Translations under genes and position numbers: made by a program | Notes under the pieces: generated by a model | Database searches by the model: none | Told to the model about the DNA's origin: nothing | Seen by the model: only the letters and a program-made list of their open reading frames with translations | NCBI GenBank assembly: GCA_008015235.1 | Contig: SSFF01000004.1 | Span: 277,966 to 341,965 of the forward strand | Direction of reading: 5' to 3' | From: Rhodoferax sp. | GTDB lineage: Bacteria > Pseudomonadota > Gammaproteobacteria > Burkholderiales > Burkholderiaceae_C | Length of the DNA: 64,000 nucleotides | Shown: in pieces, positions 24,685 to 32,681 of the stretch | How the letters are laid out: each line of letters starts with the position of its first letter | Numbering within the stretch: the stretch's first letter is position 1

Positions 24685-25904
24685 GTATTGACGCATTGCC
24701 GTCTGCACCAGCTGCAACTGATGCTGTCGAGGTTTTCGACACCAAGGCGTTTGCTTTCTTGGCTGCGCTTCAGTCATTTGCTGTCCAGGCCAATAGCACG
24801 GCGCAGGAGATGCAAACCAATGCAGACCTGACTGCAGCTATGGCGCTTGGTATGGCTTTGCCAAACTACGCAGGGACCAGCTCCACCAGCTTGACCATCG
24901 GAATCGGTGGAAAATCCCTCACCACCCAGACTGGCAAGAGTTGGACTGTTGGCCAAATCGTGGTTGTCAGTAACGGTACTGGCGCCTACATGAAAGGCAG
25001 TGTCACTGCGTATTCAGGCAGCACCCTGGATGTCGATGTCACTGCTGTGGTTGGATCTGGAACACATACCAGTTGGAACATCGGTCTGGGGTATGCGTCC
25101 CTTGGCTTACAGCCGCGCGGGCAGCGCATTGATGTGGCAAGTGTTGCGGGCACGGTAAACCTCACGGTGGCAGCACATGATTCTGACGACATTCGAATCA
25201 CTGGCGCACTGGCGATTACCGCTTTCACCACGGATGCAAATAGGGTTTTCCGTGTGACAGCTGGTGGTGCCTTCACGCTCACCAATAACGCAAGTATCGT
25301 CACCAACACTGGCGCAAACATCGTTGCCTCAGCTGGTGACACTTTCATGCTGCGCGCCACGGCCGCAAACACGGTCGAGGTGCTTTCCTACTGCTATGCC
25401 GGGATCGCCCCCGATGGCAGCATTGCCACCGCAAAGCTCTCCAGACCGCCTACATTCGGCACCGCGGTCAACACCACCAGCGGCACCGCCCACGATGTAA
25501 CTGGAATTCCGAGCTGGGCGAACGAGATCCTGATCCCGTTCAAAGGGGTAAGCACCAACGGAACGAGCCCAGTGCGGCTCCAACTTGGCAGTGGTTCCAT
25601 CCAGACTTCCGGCTACGAGAGCACGGCTACCGTCATGGGTGTTGCCAACGGCACCTCCACTGGTGGATTTGACCGATACCAGACAGCGGCCGCAGACGTG
25701 ACAAGCGGATGGTTCAAGCTGACTCGAATCACTGGCAACACTTGGTTGTGTATCGCTCAGTATGCGCTGAACACCGCCAGCAACCCTGGGTGGATCACCG
25801 GCAACGTCACCCTGTCCGGGGCGCTTGACCGTATCCGCTTCACCACTGTCGACGGAACTGTGCCGTTCGATGGTGGGTCTTTCAACGTCCTGTTCCGGGA
25901 GTGA
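24681..25904 (+). CDS. Tail fibre-like protein
   Basis: Protein of 407 residues, Thr/Ser/Gly/Val-rich with many short strands, overlapping the preceding stop. The N-terminal 60 residues are helical (particle-attachment type), a middle part resembles repeat beta structure, and the last 160 residues look like a compact receptor-binding domain. Probably the host-recognition fibre. Confidence 0.65.
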   Translation: MSIDALPSAPAATDAVEVFDTKAFAFLAALQSFAVQANSTAQEMQTNADLTAAMALGMALPNYAGTSSTSLTIGIGGKSLTTQTGKSWTVGQIVVVSNGTGAYMKGSVTAYSGSTLDVDVTAVVGSGTHTSWNIGLGYASLGLQPRGQRIDVASVAGTVNLTVAAHDSDDIRITGALAITAFTTDANRVFRVTAGGAFTLTNNASIVTNTGANIVASAGDTFMLRATAANTVEVLSYCYAGIAPDGSIATAKLSRPPTFGTAVNTTSGTAHDVTGIPSWANEILIPFKGVSTNGTSPVRLQLGSGSIQTSGYESTATVMGVANGTSTGGFDRYQTAAADVTSGWFKLTRITGNTWLCIAQYALNTASNPGWITGNVTLSGALDRIRFTTVDGTVPFDGGSFNVLFRE

Positions 25905-25908
25905 TGCC

Positions 25909-26124
25909 ATGCGCTACGAAACCAACTGCATGACCGGCGAGGTCACTGAGCACCCAGATGCAGACCCAACACCCGTTGCGCCACCAACGCTCAAGGAGCA
26001 GATTGCAATCTTGGAAGCTTCTGTAACACCGCGGAGACTGCGCGAAGCTGCAATAGGGATTGACAACGGCTGGCTGGCAAGCGTGGATGGGCAGATCACC
26101 GCGTTGCGCGGGCAGATTCAGTGA
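25909..26124 (+). CDS. Small protein after the tail fibre
   Basis: Seventy-one residues: Pro-rich N-terminal part, then a helical part with TLKEQIAILEASVTPRRLREAA, which resembles the helical end of tail-fibre assembly or accessory proteins in related phages. Function is inferred from position only. Confidence 0.55.
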   Translation: MRYETNCMTGEVTEHPDADPTPVAPPTLKEQIAILEASVTPRRLREAAIGIDNGWLASVDGQITALRGQIQ

Positions 26125-26138
26125 GATAGAGGAGTCAC

Positions 26139-26555
26139 ATGCCTGAACCAACGTCCACGGCCGCAGCGGCGGCCACCTACGCGGCGGCAGGTCTGTCTGT
26201 GCCGTTCATTACAGCCTTTGGTGTGCCGCTGGGCCTGCGGGCCGATGTGCTGATCGCAGGCTTCTTCGGCAGCCTGGTGGCCATCATTCTGCTCAACAGC
26301 GTGCCCAGCGAAGGCGATACCTGGCAGCACCTGGTGCGCACCACCTTCAAGCGCATCTTTGTGGCGGTGGCCAGTAGTGTCACGGCTGGCTACCTCACGC
26401 CCTTGGCGCTGTTGCTGGCCAGCCTGCCGGATTCCCTGCTGCTCAGCGCTGCTTTTGGGGTTGGCGGTGGCGCCCAGCGGGTGTTGCTCATCCTGATTTC
26501 CAAGTTTGGCACGCCACCGACACCCCCAGCGGCATCAGGAGGTGCCACACCATGA
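26139..26555 (+). CDS. Putative holin or lysis membrane protein
   Basis: Protein of 138 residues with two or three hydrophobic segments (about 10-27, 34-52, 78-105) and a Pro-rich tail. It opens the lysis cassette ahead of a second small membrane protein and the endolysin. Holin function is inferred from topology and position. Confidence 0.62.
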   Translation: MPEPTSTAAAAATYAAAGLSVPFITAFGVPLGLRADVLIAGFFGSLVAIILLNSVPSEGDTWQHLVRTTFKRIFVAVASSVTAGYLTPLALLLASLPDSLLLSAAFGVGGGAQRVLLILISKFGTPPTPPAASGGATP

Positions 26556-26872
26556 ACACCACGCTGCAGATCCTGCACTGGCTGGCGGGCTTCATCGTGC
26601 TGGCCGAAGCACTGAATAAGTTGGAGCGCACGGCACCGTTCGCTCCCAACCTCTCTACCCACAAGCGTGTGGTCGACGGCCTCAAGGCCATGGCCTGGAC
26701 GCTTTTGGCATTGGGCGGTGCCGGTGCCATTGCGCCATCGTTCTTCGGGCTGCTGAGCGTGCAGCCTGGGGACGTGGCGATTCTTGTCCACCAGTCACCG
26801 TCGTTCGCAGAGACGGCGGTGTTGGTGGGCTTCGCGGTGCTGATAGTGCGCACCAGAGTGAAGGAAGGCTGA
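26552..26872 (+). CDS. Small membrane protein of the lysis cassette
   Basis: Protein of 106 residues with three hydrophobic stretches (about 5-20, 46-66, 83-99). It begins behind a perfect AGGAGG site and overlaps the previous stop. Possibly a holin or antiholin partner of its neighbour. Confidence 0.6.
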   Translation: MNTTLQILHWLAGFIVLAEALNKLERTAPFAPNLSTHKRVVDGLKAMAWTLLALGGAGAIAPSFFGLLSVQPGDVAILVHQSPSFAETAVLVGFAVLIVRTRVKEG

Positions 26873-26875
26873 TTC

Positions 26876-27355
26876 ATGGAACTTTCATTTGACAAGGCCT
26901 TTGATCGCCTGATGGGCCATGAGGGCGGATACACCAACAATCCTGCAGACCCTGGTGGCGAGACCAACTGGGGCATTGCCAAGCGCAGCTATCCAGGCGT
27001 GGACATCAAGAATCTGACACGTGAACAGGCAAAGGCCATCTACCTGCGGGACTTTTGGCAGCCGCTGGGCGATGCTCCTGCGGCCTTGAAGTTTCAGGTG
27101 TTCGACTTCGCCGTCAACTCAGGCATCCAGACTGCCATCCGCAAGCTGCAGGCGGCCATTGGCGTGGCTGACGATGGGCACTGGGGTCCGGTGAGCGCGG
27201 CTAGGCTGGCAAGCATGGATGTGAACGATGTGCTGATGCGCTTTGTGGCGCAGCGCCTGCGGTTCTGGACGGCGCTGAGCAGCTGGCCCAGCTTTGGCAA
27301 GGGCTGGGCGAACCGGGCAGCCAAGCAGCTTGAATACGCTTCGGAGGACAACTGA
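26876..27355 (+). CDS. Endolysin, glycoside hydrolase family 108
   Basis: Protein of 159 residues of the GH108 muramidase family. The catalytic motif HEGGYTNNPADPGGETNWGI starts at residue 15 with the active-site Glu16; a C-terminal PG-binding-3 part (about 90-155) follows. It cuts peptidoglycan at the end of infection. There is no signal peptide, so it depends on a holin. Confidence 0.9.
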   Translation: MELSFDKAFDRLMGHEGGYTNNPADPGGETNWGIAKRSYPGVDIKNLTREQAKAIYLRDFWQPLGDAPAALKFQVFDFAVNSGIQTAIRKLQAAIGVADDGHWGPVSAARLASMDVNDVLMRFVAQRLRFWTALSSWPSFGKGWANRAAKQLEYASEDN

Positions 27356-27356
27356 A

Positions 27357-27911
27357 ATGGACTGGCTTAAAGCACTGGCACCCACGGCCGCAACCCTACT
27401 GGTGGGGCCGTTGGCGGGCATGGCCACCAAGTACCTGGCGGACAAGTTGGGTGCACCGGAAGGCACTGTGGAGGCGGTAACAACTGCCATGGCAGGGCTG
27501 AACGAGACACCCGAGGGGCGCATCAAGCTGGCAGAGATTGACGCCGCGCTGCGAGCCCACGCCATTGACGCCGGTATTGACCTGGAGCGACTGGCTGTGG
27601 CCAACGCCTCGGATGTCAACAAGACCATGCAGGCCGAGGCAGCTTCTGAGCACTGGCCAACCTATAGTTGGCGCCCAGCCATTGGCTTTGCCGTGGCGAT
27701 TGATCTGGTGGCTTCGGTGCTGGTGGTGTTTGTGGCCTACGTGGGGGTGATGTTTTTCAAGATCGACGCCCAGGTGCTGAGCTACCTGCCCGCGCTACTG
27801 GGCGCGATGGCTGCGCTGATCGGCGTGGCGTCACCCATTTTGGGCATTGCTAGCTGGTTCCGCGGCAAGATGCAGGCCGACCCTGCGGTGTCTACGGTGA
27901 ACAGAGGGTAA
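27357..27911 (+). CDS. 3TM-type holin-like protein
   Basis: Protein of 184 residues from the ATG at 27357, one base after the endolysin stop. The N-terminal half is amphipathic and helical (residues 5-100). The C-terminal part holds two or three membrane segments (about 108-131, 139-161) around SWRPAIGFAVAIDLVAS, matching the 3TM phage/GTA holin family. Confidence 0.75.
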   Translation: MDWLKALAPTAATLLVGPLAGMATKYLADKLGAPEGTVEAVTTAMAGLNETPEGRIKLAEIDAALRAHAIDAGIDLERLAVANASDVNKTMQAEAASEHWPTYSWRPAIGFAVAIDLVASVLVVFVAYVGVMFFKIDAQVLSYLPALLGAMAALIGVASPILGIASWFRGKMQADPAVSTVNRG

Positions 27912-27950
27912 TTGCAACAAGCAATGTGAAGTCAGGACGCTAGGCGTGTT

Positions 27951-28178
27951 TCACTTGCTGATGGGAATCGATTTGCTCAGCTGTACGGCTGAGCGGACAT
28001 AGGTATTGCAGGCTTCTTCGGCACGCTTTTCCTGGGCATGGTCGAACGGATTGGAAGCCATCTTTGAAACCTGTTGGTGGCACTCGTCTTCTGCTTGAAT
28101 AAAGCTTCCGAATGCTGGAGCAAATGCTGCGGCGATGCAAATGACGATGGCGGCGTAGATGGCGTAGGCGAGGTTCAT
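27951..28178 (-). CDS. Small membrane-anchored protein on the opposite strand
   Basis: Seventy-five residues from the ATG at 28178: one hydrophobic N-terminal helix (AYAIYAAIVICIAAAFAPAF) followed by a charged part with two cysteines. It runs against the lysis genes. It could be a cargo gene acting in the envelope. Family not recognised. Confidence 0.6.
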   Translation of the reverse strand: MNLAYAIYAAIVICIAAAFAPAFGSFIQAEDECHQQVSKMASNPFDHAQEKRAEEACNTYVRSAVQLSKSIPISK

Positions 28179-28236
28179 CTTCCTTTGAACGCTCTTTTGC
28201 GAAATTGGTTTACTTAGGCGGTAGGTTTTCTGAGGT

Positions 28237-28395
28237 GTGCTTCTTGGCCGTTTTTGTGCCAGGTGGTGGGGGCCTTGCACCGATCAAGACTTCAGCGATT
28301 TTGTCGCCATCTTCAGTGCCAGCTACGGCGCAGTGAGCGACCAGCTCAACAAGATCCTGGACATCGAGGACCATCGGAACCCGTTGCCCCCATAA
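28237..28395 (+). pseudogene. Possible remnant of a lost gene
   Basis: A frame open from a GTG at 28237 to TAA at 28395 ends with a protein-like stretch (DFSDFVAIFSASYG, then SDQLNKILDIEDHR) but has no believable start. It looks like the 3' end of a gene whose front was deleted. Apart from this, 28179-28488 holds nothing I can identify. Confidence 0.3.
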
Positions 28396-28488
28396 ATCTG
28401 TTTACCAATACTGATTGGTGCTTGCATCGCTGTAATGGTTGGTAGGTGGATGCTTGGGTGAGGCTTTTCAGCCCCACCCTTGCCAACG

Positions 28489-28626
28489 CTAGTTTTTCAC
28501 CGCTGCAATGACGACCAGCGACAGAGCAAAAGCCTGCATCGGATCAAAGGACACACAAAGTGTTCCAAAAACTCCGAGAAAGGCCGTTGTCCCAGCGATC
28601 CAGGTCTTAATGTCGTTAGGTTTCAT
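28489..28626 (-). CDS. 45-residue small membrane protein
   Basis: Short frame of 45 residues, starting behind an excellent GGAGGG site: MKPNDIKTWIAGTTAFLGVF, then a second hydrophobic stretch (FALSLVVIAAV). Two membrane segments are likely. Its start overlaps the stop of the next upstream gene (ATGA). Probably a small phage membrane protein such as a holin-like cargo. Confidence 0.65.
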   Translation of the reverse strand: MKPNDIKTWIAGTTAFLGVFGTLCVSFDPMQAFALSLVVIAAVKN

Positions 28627-28790
28627 TCAAAACCCTCCTTCAAAAATCGGCGTTGCGTCTTCAGAGAGTCGGACAACGCGCATGACCTGACCACTGCCGA
28701 TTTCCAGTTTAGAGCGCCTATAGCCGTCGCAGGCCAGGCAGTCCAGTCGAGGAGGCGGCAGGCCCGACTGGATAGTTCAAATTGTGACAT
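28623..28790 (-). CDS. Hypothetical short protein coupled to the small membrane protein
   Basis: Fifty-five residues from the ATG at 28790 (the frame is open further back). Basic and Ser/Ala-rich with no recognised family. Its stop overlaps the start of the 45-residue membrane protein, so it may serve mainly for coupled translation. Confidence 0.4.
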   Translation of the reverse strand: MSQFELSSRACRLLDWTAWPATAIGALNWKSAVVRSCALSDSLKTQRRFLKEGFE

Positions 28791-29152
28791 GTGACTCGCT
28801 TTGTTCGAAGTTTGTTGCCATTTGACTACTCCTATAACGGCTGATTTACAAAATCCAACGGCCTCACACATCGTTTTCGTGGCAAGATTCACACCTCACT
28901 TCACGGTGAAAACTACCCCGGGCCGTCTGGTCTGGGTCCAAAGAGCCAGGGTTGCAGCCCTGGCTTTTTTCTTTGGTGTGCTCCTACTCAATTCGTAGTG
29001 GGCTCAATGTAGCAGAGCATCAGCGGTATTTTTTTGCGCTAGGCCAACAGTCCGTCTCGCCTTATTGGGGCGCTGGGCAAATCCATACCAATAGAGATGT
29101 CGTTGATGTAGAAGCGCATGTCGTAGTCGGTGGATTTGCAAATTGATGGCCA
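28791..29152. other. Stretch without a convincing gene
   Basis: Apart from the terminator at 28944, I see no gene here. After the umuC stop, leftward frames of 26-50 codons exist (one gives DYDMRFYINDISIGMDLPSA) but none has a proper start; it may be the remains of a gene once following umuC. Confidence 0.4.
28944..28972 (+). terminator. Strong rightward terminator
   Basis: AGCCAGGG and CCCTGGCT form an 8-bp stem with a 6-base loop, followed by a T-run. It should end late rightward transcription before umuDC. Confidence 0.85.
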
Positions 29153-30448
29153 TCACGCCTTCGCCACCGGCAAGGCATCCCAGCTGGTGGTGTAGGCGGG
29201 GGTCAGCAGCTGCTGGCGCAACACCCAGGTGCGCTCTGCGCGCCTTGTTCCGGCGCTGGCCAGCGTGATCGTGCCCCGGCCGAAGCGGTCGTTGATCCTG
29301 TCCATGGCCGCCATCAGCTCGCCGCCCTGGTCCGGCGCGGCATCCAGCTGCAGTTCCAGTTGCTCCACGCTGTCATCATTCAGGTCCAGCAGCATGACCC
29401 CGGCCTTGATGTAGTCAAACCCCGGTCGGTAGATCGCCCGCAGGCCCAGCACTGCGGCGTGCACCAGGTCTTGCGTGTTGGCCGTTGGGCGGCGCAGCGG
29501 CACGGATGTGCTGCGGCTGTAGTGCGGTGGCGGCCGGAATGGGCTGGTGTGGATGAACACGCACACCTGGCCAGCCAAGCTGCTCTGGCGTCGTAGCTTG
29601 CTGGCTGCCCTCGCAGCAAACTCAGTCACGGCCTGGATGAGGTCGTCCAGACCACGCACAGGCCGGCCGAAGCTGCGGGTGTGGGCAATTTCCTGCTTGG
29701 GTGGTGGTGCGTCCTCCAGGCGAATGCAGGACTGGCCTTGTAGCTCGCGCACAGTGCGCTCCAGCACCACGCTCCAGCGTCTGCGCACTGTGGCTGGGTC
29801 GAGCTGGGCAAATTGCAGCGCGTTGGTGATTCCGGCCGCTGCCAGTTGTTTGCTGATGCGCCTGCCCACGCCCCACACGTCCCCCACCTCGGTGGCGGCA
29901 AGTACAGCGTCCAGGTCGGAGGCGGGCAGGGCGCCCAGGTTGCACACGCGCGCCAACTCGGCCGGGTAGCTGCCTGGTTTGCGGTCGGCGCTCTTGGCCA
30001 CGTGGTTGGCCAGCTTGGCCAGCGTCTTGGTCGGGGCGATACCTATGCCGGTGGGGATGCCGGTGTGCTGCAGGATGCGCGTGCGCATGGTCTGTGCCCG
30101 CCTGGTCAGGTCTCCACGGATTCCGGCCATGTCCACAAAGCACTCGTCAATGCTGTAAATCTCCTGGTTGTGGCCCAGCCCGGCGGCCGTGCACATCATC
30201 CGGTCGCTCATGTCGCCGTAGAGGGTGAAGTTCGCACTGAGGGCCACCACGCCGTACACCTCGGCCAGCTCCCGGCACTCAAACCACGGCTGGCCCATCT
30301 TGATGCCCAGTTCCTTGGCCTCGTTCGATCTGGAAATGGCGCAGCCGTCGTTGTTCGACAGCACCACCACCGGGTGCCGTTTCAGCGACGGACGAAAAGC
30401 CCGCTCGCAGCTGACGTAGAAGTTGTTGCCATCGACCAGTGCGAACAT
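29153..30448 (-). CDS. umuC: UmuC-type Y-family DNA polymerase subunit
   Basis: Protein of 431 residues, similar in length to E. coli UmuC (422). The N-terminus (MFALVDGNNFYVSCERAF) holds the first catalytic Asp; SIDECFVDM, near residue 100, holds the other acidic pair. It is the catalytic subunit of the error-prone polymerase V for bypass of damaged bases, active with UmuD' and RecA. It starts 7 bp after umuD and shares its SOS control. It could be phage cargo or host DNA next to the integration site. Confidence 0.9.
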   Translation of the reverse strand: MFALVDGNNFYVSCERAFRPSLKRHPVVVLSNNDGCAISRSNEAKELGIKMGQPWFECRELAEVYGVVALSANFTLYGDMSDRMMCTAAGLGHNQEIYSIDECFVDMAGIRGDLTRRAQTMRTRILQHTGIPTGIGIAPTKTLAKLANHVAKSADRKPGSYPAELARVCNLGALPASDLDAVLAATEVGDVWGVGRRISKQLAAAGITNALQFAQLDPATVRRRWSVVLERTVRELQGQSCIRLEDAPPPKQEIAHTRSFGRPVRGLDDLIQAVTEFAARAASKLRRQSSLAGQVCVFIHTSPFRPPPHYSRSTSVPLRRPTANTQDLVHAAVLGLRAIYRPGFDYIKAGVMLLDLNDDSVEQLELQLDAAPDQGGELMAAMDRINDRFGRGTITLASAGTRRAERTWVLRQQLLTPAYTTSWDALPVAKA

Positions 30449-30455
30449 GGCGCTC

Positions 30456-30896
30456 TCATTGCCTGAATCGCTTGATGGTGGCGGTGACCACGCCGCAAAT
30501 CGTCAGGGTCTGGCCGTCGCGGAAGATGATGGGGGCAAAGGTCTTGTTGCCGGCACGCAACTGCACCGTGCCACGCGAGCGCCAGAACTGTTTGACGGTG
30601 AAGTCGCCGTCCACCTCGGCAATCACGATGTCCCCATGGTTGGCCTGCAGCGCCCGGTCGCACACCAGGATGTCACCGTCGAAGATTCCAAAGTCCACCA
30701 TCGAAGTCCCGCTGGCCTGCAGCATGAAGGTGGCATTGGGGTGGCTTATGAGCAGCTCGTTCAGGTCATGGCGTTTGACAGCGAAGTCGGCAGCTGGGGA
30801 CGGAAAGCCCGCTGGCACTTTCCCCTCCACCCATGGCAACAGCAGTGCTGGGCCGGGGATGAAGGGTGTCGCATCTGGCGGCAATATACTGTTCAT
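30456..30896 (-). CDS. umuD: UmuD, SOS mutagenesis protein
   Basis: Protein of 146 residues of the LexA/UmuD S24 family. The self-cleavage site is Ala29-Gly30 before FPSPAADF; the catalytic pair is Ser65 (ASGTSM) and Lys102 (DFTVKQFW). RecA-stimulated cleavage gives UmuD', which joins UmuC. The ATG lies inside the SOS box and coincides with the predicted transcription start, so the message may be leaderless. Confidence 0.9.
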   Translation of the reverse strand: MNSILPPDATPFIPGPALLLPWVEGKVPAGFPSPAADFAVKRHDLNELLISHPNATFMLQASGTSMVDFGIFDGDILVCDRALQANHGDIVIAEVDGDFTVKQFWRSRGTVQLRAGNKTFAPIIFRDGQTLTICGVVTATIKRFRQ

Positions 30897-30932
30897 TCAT
30901 ACAGTATATGCTTGCTTTTCCCCAAGTGTCTA
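30887..30932 (-). promoter_or_regulatory. SOS-controlled umuDC promoter
   Basis: TACTGTTCATTCATACAGTA at 30887-30906 is a LexA box with both conserved arms. Read on the minus strand, TAGACA (30932-30927) and TATACT (30908-30903) are 18 bp apart; the box covers the -10 and the umuD ATG. The expected start of transcription, about 7 bases after the -10, falls on the A of that ATG. Confidence 0.8.
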
Positions 30933-30952
30933 CTTGGCGTCAATCAGCTAAA

Positions 30953-30984
30953 TGCGGAAACGGTGCGGAACCGAATGCGGAAAC
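30953..30984. repeat. TGCGGAA direct repeats next to the tRNA
   Basis: TGCGGAAAC, TGCGGAAC and TGCGGAAAC start at 30953, 30964 and 30976 (spacing 11 and 12 bp). Short direct repeats near a tRNA 3' end are typical of integrase arm sites, so they may belong to the phage attachment site. This is inference. Confidence 0.45.
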
Positions 30985-31025
30985 AAAAAGGCCTTGCTAC
31001 TATCTTCATAGCGGCAAGGCCTTTA
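30985..31025 (-). terminator. Terminator of tRNA-Leu
   Basis: AAAGGCCTTGC and GCAAGGCCTTT form a long stem around a 16-base loop immediately after the tRNA 3' end; on the minus strand it is followed by a T-run (TTTTTG). Confidence 0.8.
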
Positions 31026-31031
31026 ATTGCG

Positions 31032-31116
31032 TGGTGCCCAGGGCCGGACTCGAACCGGCACGCCTTGCGGCGGGGGATTTTGAGTCCCCTGAGTCTACCA
31101 ATTTCACCACCTGGGC
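31032..31116 (-). tRNA. tRNA-Leu (anticodon CAA)
   Basis: Eighty-five bases including an encoded CCA end. The acceptor stem pairs GCCCAGG with CCTGGGC, the anticodon stem is GGGGA/TCCCC around CTCAAAA (anticodon CAA), a short variable arm (CGCCGCAAGGCG) marks it as a class II tRNA, and GGTTCGAGTCC forms the T arm. The 3' end faces the prophage, a common target for phage integration. Confidence 0.95.
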
Positions 31117-31150
31117 AGGTATTCTGTGAAGCAGGAATTATGGCACATTT

Positions 31151-32059
31151 ATGGACATGAAATACCAAACGATTGAAGACGTGGTCGGAAAAACGCCCCT
31201 GGTGCGCCTGCAGCGCCTCGGTGCGGCCGACAACGAAGCGCGCGGCAATGTGATCCTGGCCAAGCTCGAAGGCAACAACCCGGCGGGTTCGGTCAAGGAC
31301 CGGCCAGCCCTGTCCATGATCCAGCGCGCCCAGGAGCGCGGTGACATCCAGCCGGGTGACACGCTCATTGAAGCCACTTCGGGCAACACCGGCATTGCCC
31401 TGGCCATGGCAGCAGCCATCAAGGGTTACCGCATGCTGTTGATCATGCCCGAGGACCTGTCCATCGAGCGCGCCCAGACCATGAAGGCCTTTGGTGCTGA
31501 GCTGATCCTCACGCCCAAGAGCGGCGGCATGGAGTACGCGCGCGACCTGGCCGAGAAGATGCAGCGCGAAGGCAAGGGCCGGGTGCTGGACCAATTTGCC
31601 AACGCTGACAACCCGCGCATCCACTATGAGACCACGGGGCCGGAACTGTGGGAACAGACCGGGGGGCGCATCACCCACTTCGTGAGCGCCATGGGCACCA
31701 CCGGCACCATCACCGGTGTCAGCCGTTTCCTGAAGGAGAAGAACCCGGCGGTGCGCATCGTCGGTGCCCAACCGGCGGAAGGTTCGCGCATTCCCGGCAT
31801 CCGCAAGTGGCCGCAGGAATACATGCCCACCATCTACGACCCCGCCGGGGTCGACGAGCTGGTGCTGGTGCGCCAGTCCGATGCCGAAGACCTGTGCCGG
31901 CGCCTGGCCCGCGAAGAGGGCATTTTTGGCGGCATCTCGGCTGCAGGCGCCTGCTGGGTGGCACAGCAGATCGGCCAGCGCGAACGCGATGCGGTGATTG
32001 CCTTCGTGGTCTGCGACCGTGGCGACCGCTACCTGTCCACCGGCGTGTTTCCGGCATAA
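31151..32059 (+). CDS. cysM: Cysteine synthase B
   Basis: Protein of 302 residues, PLP-dependent O-acetylserine sulfhydrylase of the CysM branch. The PLP lysine is Lys49 in NNPAGSVKDRPA; the phosphate-binding loop is TSGNTGIA. It makes cysteine from O-acetylserine, the product of CysE (55.4 kb), and sulfide or thiosulfate. An ATG two codons further in could also serve as start. A repeat copy follows the gene. Confidence 0.93.
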   Translation: MDMKYQTIEDVVGKTPLVRLQRLGAADNEARGNVILAKLEGNNPAGSVKDRPALSMIQRAQERGDIQPGDTLIEATSGNTGIALAMAAAIKGYRMLLIMPEDLSIERAQTMKAFGAELILTPKSGGMEYARDLAEKMQREGKGRVLDQFANADNPRIHYETTGPELWEQTGGRITHFVSAMGTTGTITGVSRFLKEKNPAVRIVGAQPAEGSRIPGIRKWPQEYMPTIYDPAGVDELVLVRQSDAEDLCRRLAREEGIFGGISAAGACWVAQQIGQRERDAVIAFVVCDRGDRYLSTGVFPA

Positions 32060-32063
32060 AAAT

Positions 32064-32113
32064 GGGCTTTAGCCCGCGTGGATATTGCGTAAGCAGCTAC
32101 AAAGTTAGGAGCT
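32064..32113 (+). repeat. Interspersed repeat, copy 5
   Basis: Copy between cysM and the NUDIX gene. Its end provides the AGGAG that is the likely ribosome site of the NUDIX gene. Confidence 0.65.
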
Positions 32114-32117
32114 TCTG

Positions 32118-32672
32118 ATGCACCCGATTGCGCAATACCGGTTTTGCCCCCAGTGCGCCACACCCTTGCAGTTGCGGGTGGCGCACGAGGATGGCGGTGC
32201 GCGCGAGCGCCTGCGCTGTCCGGCCTGTGACTTCACCCACTGGAACAACCCGACGCCGGTGCTGGCCGCAGTCATTGAATACCAGGGCAAGGTGCTGCTG
32301 GCGCGCAACGCGGCCTGGCCCGGCAAGATGTATGCGCTCATCACCGGCTTCATGGAAGCCGGCGAGTCGGCGCAGGAGGGCATCATCCGCGAGATTGCCG
32401 AAGAAACGGCGCTCATGACCACGACCCTGAACCTGATCGGGGTATACGACTTCCAGCGCATGAACCAGGTCATCATCGCCTTCCACGCGGTCTGTGAAGG
32501 GACAGTCCAGCTCTCGCCCGAGCTGGTCGACTACCGCCTGTTCGAACCCGCGGCGGTGAAGTGCTGGCCCGCAGGCACTGGCTTTGCGCTGGCTGATTGG
32601 CTCAAGGCACGTGGTCTGACACCCGAATTCATCGAGTTTCCCAAGCCAGAGACCTACAATCCCGGGGATTGA
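32118..32672 (+). CDS. NUDIX hydrolase with zinc ribbon
   Basis: Protein of 184 residues. An N-terminal zinc ribbon (Cys10, Cys13, Cys34, Cys37) precedes a NUDIX domain with the full box GFMEAGESAQEGIIREIAEE cut at its core REIAEE. The layout resembles NudC-type NADH pyrophosphatases without their first domain. It would hydrolyse a nucleoside diphosphate derivative; the substrate is not predictable. Confidence 0.85.
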   Translation: MHPIAQYRFCPQCATPLQLRVAHEDGGARERLRCPACDFTHWNNPTPVLAAVIEYQGKVLLARNAAWPGKMYALITGFMEAGESAQEGIIREIAEETALMTTTLNLIGVYDFQRMNQVIIAFHAVCEGTVQLSPELVDYRLFEPAAVKCWPAGTGFALADWLKARGLTPEFIEFPKPETYNPGD

Positions 32673-32681
32673 GGAATTGCC

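Noticed and set aside
29028..29152. Leftward protein-like frame after umuC
   Set aside because: No start codon in the frame with plausible composition; kept only as a note in the gene-poor stretch.
1..31116. Mu-like transposable prophage, suggested by the Mor-like gene and fused protease-capsid
   Set aside because: No Mu transposase A/B genes are seen, and the terminase, portal, gpW and repressor layout are lambda-like.
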